Shown piece after piece: positions 22,974 to 33,702 of a stretch of 64,000 nucleotides of DNA. Each line of letters opens with the position of its first letter. Position 1 is the first letter of the stretch. The notes beneath the pieces were generated by a model, which made no database searches, was not told where the DNA came from, and was given only the letters and a program-made list of their open reading frames with translations. This DNA comes from Holtermannia corniformis. Taxonomy: Eukaryota; Basidiomycota; Tremellomycetes; Holtermanniales. The DNA is taken from NCBI GenBank assembly GCA_001599935.1, contig BCIJ01000007.1, positions 630,168 to 694,167 of the forward strand, given 5' to 3'. Both the position numbers and the translations under genes were made by a program.

Positions 22974-25900
22974 ATGGACCAGCACCAACCAAAGAAAGAG
23001 TTTCTCTTCTCCTCCCTATCACTTGGACGAGCTGCGCGGACCGCAACCCGCCGCTCGTCCGAGAACCTCGCCGCTCACCCGCTGCTGGCCAGCACTGCGT
23101 CCACTTCGCCCACAGCCACGACACACCTCGCAGAGACGGCGGAAACTGGACTAGGACTTTCAGCTCCCAACTCGGCCAATGGTGAGGGCTTCTCAAACCT
23201 ACCTTACAAGCCTCGCCAGCGGCACGGCAATGGTCCGGGCTCTGGAAGTTCCTTTACCCACTTGGCCGGGTCTTCCTCTACGCCCTCAACCACCACGACC
23301 TCGCTCGGTGCAACGACATCATCGCCTTCTGTGACGATCACGGCGCCGTCATCGTCGGCGATCGCGACCACCAGCGGCAATGTGACGGCCCGTTTGCAGC
23401 TCCAGAGCCTCAAAGCGGCAGGTCAGAGAATGGGTCTTGCCAACGGGTCATATGGGACGGGTATCCTGGAGTCAGTGTTTGAAAAGGGCGCAGGTGCGAC
23501 GGGGGCGATGGGGGAAGATTGGAGCGATGTGCTCAGAGTCTTGATGACCGGCAAGGTGCGTCACCACATGCAACCAACCACCCATACTAACGTCGGTGCT
23601 ACAAGGCGACGCTTTTGCTGCCGACCACGCCATCCTCTTCACTCCCGATCACACCAACGACGCTTCGTGACCATGTGGCGTTCATAGGTCCACCATCCAC
23701 AACGGCTGTTATAGGTACAGGCCCGCTCGTCGTCGTCACGCTCAGTGGGCTTGTTGGGACTCTGACAAAGTGAGTTATTCCTGGATCAGTCGACGCGACC
23801 TCATGCCAACTTAGTGACACGCTTGTCTTTGAGAGCTGCACACCAATCAACGGACCACTGCTGACGGCCTTGCGAGATCCATCGAAACGAGCGTGAGTTG
23901 AACAAACACGTCATGAGAACCAACTCATACACGGACAGCTCGGCGCTGTCATCACTCAAGCCAATTTTCCAAACCCCACCGCTATCGGCCAACCCTGCTT
24001 TCCCGACATTCACGCTCGCGCACCCAAGCGCCCTACCTTTCCCCGCGCTACCACGGCATCCCGTCGCCGCGTCGCCGCGAGGACGAGCTGCATCCAGTGC
24101 ATCATCACTTTCCAATGTACCGATCGGGCCACAGGCTGCAGCCCCAGCATCTCGACTGAATCCTTTTGCGTCCCTCTTCGGCTCCTCCGTTGGTTCGACC
24201 ACCAAGTCGGCCCTGCAGGACCCGTCAGTGGACCACGGCGGCGCAATCTCGCCCACTCCGTCCAGCCCGCGACCATCTGTCGACTCGATCTCGTTGGCGG
24301 AGACGACATCAGAGTCTGAAGGCGTCTCAGTGCCAGCTTTCACCGTCTCGCGCGTCATCAAAGCGACCGAGGCGCACAAAGCGCTCACCAAAGCGCTCAG
24401 AGGGCACATCCGCGATGCACTGCAAGGAATCCCCGAAAAGGTAGTCGAACGCGCATACAAGTTCCTTCTCGGCCCAGTCTTGCCTCACCAAGGCGATCTC
24501 GCGAAAGCGCTCGCAAGCGGCTCGGGTGCGACGACGGGAGAAAAGGCACTAGATTTTGCCGATCCCGAACAGGTGTCTGGAACACTCCAGAGCTTTGTGG
24601 AGGAGGTGTATGATGACCTCGTTGCGGGGTATCGTGCGGACAATGCGGTTCTTACGCCAGTGACGCCTGAGCATGGTCTGCTCAGGCGCAAGGGGAGCGG
24701 CCGGCAGACGCACGCGATGGCGACGATACCGCCAGATGAGACGGATGAAGAGAGGAAAGCGAGGATAGACGGGGAGAAGCGCGAGGCGGAAGAAGCCGTT
24801 GAGAGGGATGCGGCGACTGGAACGGACCGGATCGAGGCGCTTCTCTGTACTTGGCTGTACAATCAGTGAGCTGATGTGCTTCGGCCAGCGGCAATCGCTG
24901 ACTGGAATACAGACTTTTCTCGCCGGCTGCATCGGATGACACCCGACACGATGAAGCTCTCTCATCTCGCATCGCGGCACTGAACTTACTCGACCTATCA
25001 CTCGATCATCTCGGTGTGCGAACGAGAGAAGAGGACCCAGAGCAGCCCGATGCGAAGAAGGCTAAGCGTGACGCTCGAGTCTCCAAAGGTCTGGAGGCGC
25101 TCGTGGATGAAGTGGGCACCGGTGTGTGCATATGAATGTCAAGATAACAGCACTAATCAAGTCGTACAGAACTTCAGAAACTCAATACCCCAGCGTGCCA
25201 TTCGCCAAAGGACAAGGCTGATGTGCTGGTGCACGCGCATAAACTGGTCGTCGGTGCGCTATACCGATCGCGAGTTCGCTGACCCTAGCTAATGCCATAT
25301 AGATGCGCTGGGACGATTGCCGGCGATCCGTTTGCGACCGGAAGGCGAAGAGTATCGACCAGCGGAGCTCAAGCCAGTTGAGGTCGACGCTGAGACTCTC
25401 ACACCGGAATCCGATCCGACTGTTAGCGTACCACCACCGTTACCTCCACGACCTGCAGCACCGACAACGTCCAACGAAGTAATCATATCATCAACGAGTT
25501 CAGGGCATGATCCCTTGGCAGATTCAACACCGCGGACACTCGAGCCGACTCCCGACAAGCCGATTCCCGAGATCTCACTGCCAGACGCCGAGGGCTTGGA
25601 GGAAGCAATGGCCGACTCGGTATTGACGCTTGCACCGACTCGTCCACCATCGGCACAAAGCTCTGAACGAGCCGAGTCACCAATCGAAGGCGCCACAACC
25701 TCAGGCGCCGACCTTCTGCTGCCATTGATCATCTTCTCAGTCGTCAAATCCAACCCACCGCAACTCGTTTCCCAGCTCATGTATCTGCGTCGGTACCGAT
25801 CCGCCATCTGCCTGACTGGTGAAGTCAGTTACGCGATTGTGAACCTGACGGCTGTGGTCGAGTTTCTGGAGCACGTTGATCTTGCCGAGCTCGGCCTCGG

Positions 25901-27142
25901 CAAAGACTCGAGCAAGGTCATGAGGTAAGCGGAGTGGTGGAGAGTAGGGTCCTGCTGACGTGATAGCGTCGACGACCTATCGCCAATTGGTCTTACCTAT
26001 CTCAACGAGAGCAATGCAGACACGGCGAGCATCGCGTCGGCGTCCTCACGGCTTCGGGGTCGCGTGAACCAGGTCGGTGAATTGGCGGGATCTGCGGCGG
26101 GATCTGCAAACAAGGTGTTAACTGGCGTCGTTGACTCGAGCTGGACTGCGCTGCGCGGACTCATCAATACCAATGCGGCAAACATGGCAGGCGAGGAGGG
26201 CGATGAGCCTGTTGGCGAACTGCTCTCAACCAGCGCAGGCACGAGCGGGCGCCCAGCTATTCCACCGCGTCGTAGCTCGACGTTTTCACTGGCAAGTGTG
26301 ACCGCAAGTGTCGCCAACATAGCAGCAGCCGCAGCTGCCGGACGTGATCGCTCAAAGTCGAATGCGAGCGCAACGGAGAGTACTTGGGGCGGGAATCGCG
26401 AAATGGTAGCAGTTTCGAGCCGGCCAACGTCGATTCGCGAAGTTGGCGAGACGGGCTACTCTGACGACGACGATGGCGAGGAGAGCGACAACGAAGACGA
26501 GGCGGGTGAACCAGACTTCGAGACGCGGATGCGGAGCGCGCCGGATGCTCGGAGTATTCGCAGCGTGTCGTCAATGATGTCGAAAGATGGCAGAAAGGAA
26601 GAAGCCAAGACGGAGCGAGTGAGCCTGTCGAACCGCTTCGCGTCAATGAATGTGCTGGGTCGGCTGGGACCCGGTGCCACGCCCGAAAAGGCCTCTGCGT
26701 CAGCAGGTGAGGGCTCCCCGTCAAAGGTGGGTGTGAGAGTAGTAACGAGGATATGCTGACAAGGATCGATCAGGCTACCAACTCGTTCCTGTCGAGCCTG
26801 ACCAGTCACCGCTCGGCGTCTGGTAGCCATCGCAACTCATTACTAGGACAGCAATCAGAGTTGACAGCCAATGTGCCATCCGGTACTAGCAGCCCCGAAC
26901 GAGCCGCTTCTCCTGCAGGCAGCATATCATCTCTGCCGATCACCCGGCTTCCGACCACTTCCAGCGAGCAGGACGATGCGCCAATTGAGCGTTTCCTGAC
27001 CTGTGCGTGATTCGAGTTTATGGAGCCGAGCTGACGCAGCACAGGTGAGGCGGGCGACATTCGCCTGTCTGAAGTCGGTCTGCTCCTCCGAGACTACCGT
27101 CGTCTTGCGAGCCTGCTCGCGGCCAAGGACCATGGTCCATAA
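22974..27142 (+). CDS. VPS9-domain protein (Rab5-type GEF)
   Basis: Large protein of about 1,200 residues with a central VPS9 domain, the module that loads GTP on Rab5/Vps21-type GTPases at early endosomes. A Ser/Thr-rich N-terminal region precedes a helical-bundle segment (AHKALTKALRGHIRDAL, AYKFLLGPVLPHQGDLAKAL). The VPS9 core runs from about 24.8 to 25.9 kb: LLCTWLYNQLFSPAASDD, SSRIAALNLLDLSLDHLGV, ADLLLPLIIFSVVKSNPPQL, then SQLMYLRRYRSA and YAIVNLTAVVEFLE. The conserved D in ADLLLPL and Y in SYAIVNL are present. A long low-complexity insert splits the VPS9 core near 25.4-25.65 kb. The tail carries acidic and Ser-rich stretches and, after the last intron, IRLSEVGLLLRDYRRLASL, ending at 27142. 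It has at least eight introns. The start at 22974 (MDQHQPKKEFLFSS) is preferred. Confidence 0.87.
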
Positions 27143-27188
27143 ATACACGTTGTACAATGCATGCAATATATAGACGCATCACCGCAAT

Positions 27189-29753
27189 CTAGTCGCTCTC
27201 ATCACTGTCGTCATCATCGTCATCTGCACCCTCGACTCGTCTTCGCATGCCGACTTCGCCGTATGCTGGACCGGCGAGTCCTGCGAGCCCCGAGAGGTCA
27301 CCGGCGGGACTGGCAGTGGACTCGGCATTCATCTGTGACAGCGCGGCCATGTCCCCGAGACCGCCTGCCGCTAGAGCACCGTCGGTGACCGCTTCGGCAT
27401 CATCACCGTCGCCGCCGAACAGATCCTCGTCGTCGCCTTCGTCTTCCCCAAAGAGGTTGTCAAAGCTTTCGCCAAAGCCAGCGTCCATAGCCGCACCGCG
27501 ATCGGCCTCGACGGCGGCCTGACTATCGAGCATGACGATATCCTCGTCGAGGGAGGCGCTGACAGGATCGACAGGCACGTTTGGAGTTGCCGGATCGAAC
27601 GTGTCGGCTCGGCGGGGCAGGCCCATGCTATCGGCCTCCTCCATTTCGACATCGTCCTCATCATCGTCCTCATCCTCATCGCCGAAGAGCCCCTCCTCTT
27701 CAGCCTCTTGCACCCCGGGAGTCGATATCGCACTAGTCTTCTGTCGCGACTGGGGCGACGCGACAGTGGAGGGACCCGCAGCAGCTGTCGAAGGCGTACC
27801 GGCTCCACCAGCAGTCAAAGCAGCTGCGGTGCGCTTCTCGCCGTCCGCTTTCTGCTTGGCCTCGAGCTCTTCTTGCTTCTTGCGGTCGGCCTCGCGATTG
27901 CTAGCTTGGCGCGCCTGCAGTTTGACATCGAGATCGGCCTGCAGCTTGCGTAGAGCATCTTGGAACCGTTTCTACGTCGGGTCAGTGACGGCCGATCCCT
28001 TGAACAACCACACACCTTGACAATGATGTTGGTCTGGTTCTCGACCTCTCGTTTCTTCGATTCGACTGCCTTTTCGAGATCGCGGATCTCTTCGTTGTAC
28101 AGCTTTTGCTTTTGGCGATGCTGCTTGGTCTCCTCATCGACGTCTGATCGCGCAGCGCCATCGTCGTCTTCGTCGTCGGAGGCAGAGGCCGAATCTGACC
28201 CATCCGAAGCAGAGCCTTGGTCTTCCGTCATCTACAATCGTCAGTCTTTCCGAGTCTCAGTCCAGGTCCACCACGCACCTCGTTCTCATCGCCGTCCTCG
28301 GCCAACGCCTTTGCGAGCTCATAGTCCATAGCGTCTCCAACATCGTCGATATCGTCGCCCATTTCGCTTTCGTCCATGACCGATTCATCTTCTCCCATGA
28401 CTGAGCCGCCTTCGGTACCATTCCCGTCCCAATCCGCGAAAGAGCCTTCGCGGGTGTACTCCGAGTCGCCGTAGTCTGAACCGTCGACGTATGGTTTTCG
28501 GTCATCGTATTCGTCCGGATTGCGTCCGTACACTTCTGGATAATACGCAGAATCGGGAGCCTCGGCGTCGGGCAGTGGAGCAAGCAGCTCTGATATCCGT
28601 CAGCAAGGGTCATTGATCGCTGACGACCTACGGTACTCTACCGGCTCGTCTGCATCGTGATCGCGCTGCATCATCTCTTCAACCTTGTCTTCGACCTTTT
28701 CGATCGTGAGGCGCGAGATACGTTTCCGAAACCGACGTTTGCGGACATGGCGGAGCGGCGGCGTCACGCCGTGCGGCCAAATGTAGTCTTCTACCGTCAG
28801 CTTGCCGTCGTTGATGCTTGACTCGGACGAGACGGCGTGGGTCACGACGAGCATCTGCCGGCTCAAGTCAGCAGTAACACTTTGCAGCAACCGCTCTGTA
28901 CTTGCCTGCGAGATGTCGGCCACCTTGAACAAGTGCTTGTTGTCCATCGTCTTTTGCGCCTCGAGGATGTTCGGCAGGTCGACGAGCTTGGCGGCGTACA
29001 TGAGGTCCTTGAACTTGAACACGGCGCGGCGGGAATCTGCGCGATTCAGCATCAACACACAGTGTGAGCCATGGACTCACCCAGAAACTTGAAGCTGACA
29101 TCGCCATTGTCAATCTTACGGCCCTTGATCAACTCTCTCAATCCCTCGCCATGTTTCCCACCGGTCCCATCCGCGACCTCCTTGGGAACACGCAGTATAA
29201 ACTGCTCCTCAAACGCGAGCGGTTCGTCCGGGTTCTCATCCAATTCTCGGTCATAATCTCCCAGGAAACTTGAGCCGTCCCCGCCGAGGCCACCGAGACC
29301 GAGCTGTGAGGCCTTGAACGATAGTTTGAGCTTCATGTTCCCGCCCTGAGCAGTAAGAGATGACCTGGATCGGAGACGAGTCGAAGCCCGCCCGCCGGCC
29401 GACATGCTGAGCCTGGGTCCTCCTCGAGACCCTCGACCGGGTCCACCTCGCGAACCTCGACCTCGTCCACGCGGTCCGCGCGATCCTCGCCCACCTCGAC
29501 CTCGCGTCGGTGGCAGCATTGACTGTGATGGATCTCCCGGCATGTAGGGTTGCTGTGCAAGGGCTGTGGAAGGTCCAGGTCCGGCCTCTGCATTGTACGG
29601 TTGGGGTGGGTAATCTGGGATGGCGGGGACGGGGCGGGGTACAGGTGCTGCTATCTGCGGCGCGGTCACCGCGGGCGCATTGTACATAGGTTGTACACTG
29701 GACCCGGGTTGGCCCTGTTGCGAGCTCCCACCGGGAGCCGGAAAGTGATCCAT
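27189..29753 (-). CDS. TAF7: TFIID subunit TAF7
   Basis: Subunit of the general transcription factor TFIID. The N-terminus (MDHFPAPGGSSQQ) is Pro/Gln-rich and carries an RGG-like tract (RGRGGRGSRGPRGRGRG). The TAFII55 N-terminal domain follows: EEQFILRVPKEVADG, VSFKFLG joined by an intron to DSRRAVFKFKDLMYAAKLVD, LPNILEAQKTMDNKHLFKVA, DISQMLVVTHAV. It closes with YIWPHGVTPPLRHVRKRRFR and a helix KVEDKVEEMMQRDHDADEP. Downstream are acidic, Ser/Asp-rich segments, a coiled coil around EEIRDLEKAVESKKREVENQ, and a highly acidic C-terminus ending in a run of Asp then SDESD. About 720 residues, longer than the human protein because of the disordered flanks. It has about seven introns. It is convergent with the VPS9 gene (46 bases apart). 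Confidence 0.92.
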
Positions 29754-30595
29754 GTCGAGGTTGTTGAAGTCGAGTAATCACTAGAGCGTCTTGGTTGATG
29801 TTACCGACACGTGACTCGACGTCGCTATGGTTGAGAGAGTCTGTAGTAGAGCAGAGCAGTCTGCAGGCTATGCAGCATTGCGATGAGGCAGTCATTCTGC
29901 TGTGACCAAGGCCAGAGACGCAGGCCAGCAAAAAAAGCCATCTACCAACTAGCAAAAAGAGTTGCGGTCCACCCGGACCCTCTTGCGCCTCCAATACCGC
30001 TCCTATCCTCAATCGACAGCCCAAACGCCATCGTTTGAACCAGCCAGAATGATCCGTGAAACCGGCCTATCTGAACCGCGCCGGAGCGCAGCGGCCTGGG
30101 ATGATTACCGAAATCACGCTGAATGTGAAGAACACAAACGTCGGCTTGAGCCGGCGCGCGGATTCGAACGCTCGGGCTCGAGGAGAGGCGGTGTGTGAGT
30201 GGCGCGCAGAGAGGGTTGATTCCGTGAAGAGAGGTTAACCGCTACCCTAAGCCCGTTACAGGTGATTGTCAATGTTTTGCAAGTGATCATTACCAGGAGC
30301 TGCTCTTGTCGACGAATGCACTCAGGAGACGGACACGAGGACGCAGACCAAGCAGGGCAGAATCTGAAATCAGATCGAGGTCTGGATGGCCGACGATGAC
30401 ATCGATGACAGTCGGCGCCGCTCGAGAACCGCAAGTCACAGAAGCGTACAGCGGCGAACGCAACCACCCCTTCGCATCATCACAAGTCCGTAGCCGAGCT
30501 TTACATCGCCAACGTCGCGAACATACGCAACGCCCGTCCACACGCTAGTGCATTCTCAAAGACTGCATTTCACAACCTAACCACTCGTAATGAAA
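29754..30595. other. Intergenic, upstream of TAF7 and downstream of IF1
   Basis: 842 bases without a convincing gene. A CACGTG E-box is at 29808-29813, 55 bases upstream of the TAF7 start. A 49-codon frame starts at 30049 on the plus strand but has no recognisable family. Minus-strand sequence at 30150-30250 superficially resembles a tRNA (see rejected items). Confidence 0.4.
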
Positions 30596-31373
30596 TCACT
30601 TCTTGCCCTCGGCAGCCTTGTGAGCGTCTTCGATCTTCTTCTACACGTTGGCACGCGTCAGCACCACGGTCCGTCCCAGAGCAAGCAGTCGACACGTACG
30701 ACCTCGGCCTGGTCCTTTGCAATCTGCTCCTTGAGCTTCTTGACGCGCTCGGCCTCCTGTGAGCGGGGTCAGTATGTGCCGGGAGCTGCCGTGGTGGTGT
30801 TGCTTCTTGGGGTTTGCAGGCTGCAGCAAGTGTGTGATCGACATACCTGGCGCCTGATGTACTGGCCCTCCTTGGCCTGCTCACGCTGCCTGTTCGAGTT
30901 ATCAGCTCGGTTTTGGTTCACCAGGATAGACTATGAGGCAGCAACTGCGATCACAGCCAGGCCGGCGCGTGAACGTGTACGGGGACAACTCACGAGAAGC
31001 CCTTTGAAGTCGCGGTGGCGCCCTCCGAGGTACCGGGCGAGTAGAAGCGAGCGGCCATGGCGACCTACAGGTGGCGTTAGCTCTGAATGTTTCCAAGTAA
31101 TCCTGTTCAGGCGATAGGCCTAGGCGTGACGCGGACGCTGCAAGGGTCGTCTGTGGGAGCTCAGGTACTCGGTTCAGCTAAGCAAAACAGACCCGACGGT
31201 ATAGATAGCTACACATCGGCCCAGTCTACGTAGAGCTGACCCGAGTGCTTTGCGGCTCTCACACGAGCCCATCTCACTGCCTTGGCCATCCCAAGGCCAA
31301 ATAAAGTAGAAGGAGCACTCACCGGGGCCCTGACTGCAGCACGAGCAGATGAAGCGGCACGGATGGAGATCAT
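30596..31373 (-). CDS. Mitochondrial F1-ATPase inhibitor (IF1/INH1 family)
   Basis: Small protein of about 88 residues in five exons. It is a matrix protein that blocks ATP hydrolysis by F1-ATPase when the proton gradient collapses. Exon 1 (31373 to 31323) encodes a basic, Arg/Ala/Ser-rich mitochondrial presequence (MISIRAASSARAAVRAP). Exon 2 continues VAMAARFYSPGTSEG. The inhibitory helix is split over three exons: SQREQAKEGQYIRRQ, then EAERVKKLKEQIAKDQAE, then KKIEDAHKAAEGKK and stop. The REE/EQ...YIRxxE pattern and the Lys-rich coiled coil fit the family. The terminal exons are tiny (about 45-55 nt), so gene finders may miss parts. Confidence 0.87.
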
Positions 31374-31779
31374 TGTTGCTAGTTTGATGACGGTTGTGAA
31401 GGTTGACGAGCTGGCAGAGGGCGTTGCGAGCCGAACCGACGGAATCGGATCAATCGGGCTCAACGGGGGTTACACTGGCGTCATGGCAGGTAGATGACGT
31501 GGCAGCTTCAACGTCGACGATCTCTTGGTCTGCTCGTAGATGGGCCAGCCAGCTCACAGGATGCATCAGTGCTGCTTCTTGATCCCGCTTCTTGCCTGAC
31601 CGTCTGTGCGTGTTCGGACAGTTGGCACCCCGCCGGACGGTTCGCGCCGCGCCGGACAGTTGCTGCACGCCCCGCTGACCAAGCGACCTCCACTCTTGGG
31701 GTACCATATCATCCCGCCGACAGTGCCCTCCCCCTGCTCATCCCATCCCATAGCTGAGTGAAGCTTCCAGTCACTCGAC
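31374..31779. promoter_or_regulatory. Divergent promoter, IF1 / ABM protein
   Basis: 406 bases between divergent starts. The right half contains a three-copy 19-nt tandem repeat built on CGGACRGTT (31615-31671). Confidence 0.5.
31615..31671 (+). repeat. Three-copy 19-nt tandem repeat with CGGACRGTT core
   Basis: Units begin at 31615, 31634 and 31653, each opening with CGGACAGTT or CGGACGGTT, with a diverged 10-nt remainder that is GC-rich. It lies 108-165 bases upstream of the ABM start. CGG half-sites are typical of Zn2Cys6 factors, so it could be a regulated promoter element. Confidence 0.6.
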
Positions 31780-32240
31780 ATGCCTTACAACATTGTCAGT
31801 CGCGTGCCACCGTCCGTAGCGTCATCCTGATCCTAACCAGACTGCCACGTTCACCGCCGCGCCCGGTCGCGCCGACGAGATCGAGAAGCGTGAGTTTGGC
31901 AACGATCCGTTCAGCCTCTGGTCAGGTCCAGGCCAGAGCTAAAGCGCGCACTCACGCTCGGAATAGTCGTCAAGGCGATCAAGGCCGATGTGGACGCCAA
32001 CGAGCCCGGCACGCTCAAGTACATCACGACGCGCGGGGTCGACAACGACCACCAGTTTGTCATCTTTGAAGAAGTGCGTAGGGCGCGATGACGTATCCGA
32101 GCTGACAGACCGCACAGTACGCCGAGGAAAGCGCTCAGCTCAAGCACCGCGAAGGCAAGCCGTTTGGCATCTTCAAAAAGGCGATCGAAGACGGCCTGCT
32201 CGATGGCGGCCTGCACCTGATCAAGTCGAAGCAGTTCTAG
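31780..32240 (+). CDS. ABM-domain protein (antibiotic biosynthesis monooxygenase fold)
   Basis: About 97 residues in four exons: MPYNI, then TATFTAAPGRADEIEKLVKA, then ANEPGTLKYITTRGVDNDHQ with FVIFEE, then YAEESAQLKHREGKPFGIFKKAI and ending HLIKSKQF. The pattern (β-strand, helix with PGRADEIEK, DVxANEPGTLxY, FVxFExYxxxxALxxH) is the ferredoxin-like ABM / dimeric alpha-beta barrel fold. Such proteins act as small cofactor-free oxygenases or as stress-linked proteins. No substrate can be assigned. No signal peptide is seen. Confidence 0.85.
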
Positions 32241-32388
32241 CTTGGTCCATAGCGTCTTGGCATGCACGCGCGTCTTTCGACGCCTCGCTGCAATCCTAAT
32301 CACCGGCTAGGGTCCTTGCCGGGTCCTTGCGCTGTATAAAGCTAACCTGGAGCGAGCTGGCTGATGCCTGCATACCAACTGATCCACC

Positions 32389-33430
32389 ATGCTCGGGTGC
32401 AAGCCTGACCCAGTCGCTGACAAGCCTCGGGCTATGACGGAGAAGGATGCAAAGCTAGGTAAGCGTATGATCAGTAGGCCAGGCTGACCAGCCGCAGGCA
32501 TCTCCTCGTCAGCCTCGAGCATCAGCTCGAGCGATTCAACCGTCGTCGTTGACGTAGCAGAGGACCTCAAGTCCAAGCTGGTTCTAGCGGAACTCGAGCC
32601 CAAGCCCAAGTCCAAGCCCAAGTCCAAGCTCAAGCGCTCGCTCTGGGCCCGTCTGTTCAATCGCAGCCCGTCGCCCACACCCAAGCACAAATCCACGTCC
32701 GTCGAGGGCGAGAAGAAGCACGAGCAAGCAAAAGACCAGTCGTTTCTAGTCGTCGAAACCCGGACGCAATTCACTGTCCGGCGGGAGACTTGGGAAGCTT
32801 GGGCCAAATCGCCCAGCACCAAGCCGCTCAAGGTGTGGCATGGCGAGGTGCTCTGCACAAACTTGGCCGTGATGCAGTTCGATTGGGCCAGGACGGTCAA
32901 GTATACTAGTAACATCTGCCACGGGACGCCGATGATCATCCTGAAACGCGATGACCGAGATGTCTTGTGCTACAGTGAGTTGATGCGAGCGCGAGCCATG
33001 ACTGAGCAGTGGAGTGCATAACAACTCGTTTGGCATGACAAAGGCAAGCGCCATGGCGGCAATCTGGCCTGCGTTGCCTCTGGACACGCCCGAGGATTGG
33101 AACATCCTCGAGGGCACCAAGCCTGTCACGGGCCAGCCATGGGTCTGGAAGGAGATTGGCAGCAAGCTCAATGCGGATTACATTCTGGTTGTGGACAAAG
33201 GTACGTCTACCAGGATCAACTGATGGCGTGCTGCGCCAGCAACTGATGTCGCTCTAGACGGCGTAGCTCTTCGGGACCAAATGCCGGGCAGCACTCTGAA
33301 GGGCGACTTGCGCGTCGTCACCAAGCCCGGATTCGACGGCAAGTTGAAGACTTCAGTGGTGAGTGCAAGCCAGCAGTATGTTTCACAACTGACCGATGAT
33401 GTAGACTTACTTCCAGGAGACGTTTTGAAA
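32389..33430 (+). CDS. Hypothetical protein with Lys/Pro repeat segment
   Basis: Four exons encode roughly 280 residues that I do not recognise. The N-terminus (MLGCKPDPVADKPRA) is followed by a Ser-rich stretch and a basic repeat of KPKSKPKSK type ending in RSLWARLFNRSPSPTPK. The folded-looking part has VETRTQFTVRRETWEAWA, KVWHGEVLCTNLAVMQFDWA, PMIILKRDDRDVLCY, WVWKEIGSKLNADYILVVDK and ends TYFQETF. There is no signal peptide or membrane helix. The gene follows the ABM gene at 148 bases on the same strand. Introns are near 32459-32497, 32970-33020, 33200-33257 and 33361-33406. The splice sites are good and the frame is kept, so it is likely a real protein. Confidence 0.65.
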
Positions 33431-33702
33431 GAAGTTTGACCGGTTGATTATGGCATGACAACGCCCAAGTGAGGAATGCAGTCATTGGAATCTGCCTTGC
33501 AGACCGCGCTGGCACTGGAGCAAACCTTTCATGACACGGAGCTAGCGCTACATAACCCAGTTACTTCACGAGACCCCACACTCTTCACCCACGCAGCAGA
33601 CAAGCACCAGGCCAGAGATAAATCGAAGTGGACGCAGTCCGAACAGTCGCGGACCGCAGCAAAGGAAGGAAAGTAAAGCCAAACGAGACATGGAAGGGTA
33701 AT

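Noticed and set aside
30130..30260. tRNA-like minus-strand sequence with GTTCGAATCC-like and GGTTAACC-like blocks
   Set aside because: The T stem does not pair, the acceptor strands are not complementary, and the spacing between blocks is too long without a fitting anticodon stem or intron.
32307..32939. 210-codon minus-strand frame
   Set aside because: It is antisense to the spliced unknown gene at 32389-33430, whose exons and splice sites are coherent.
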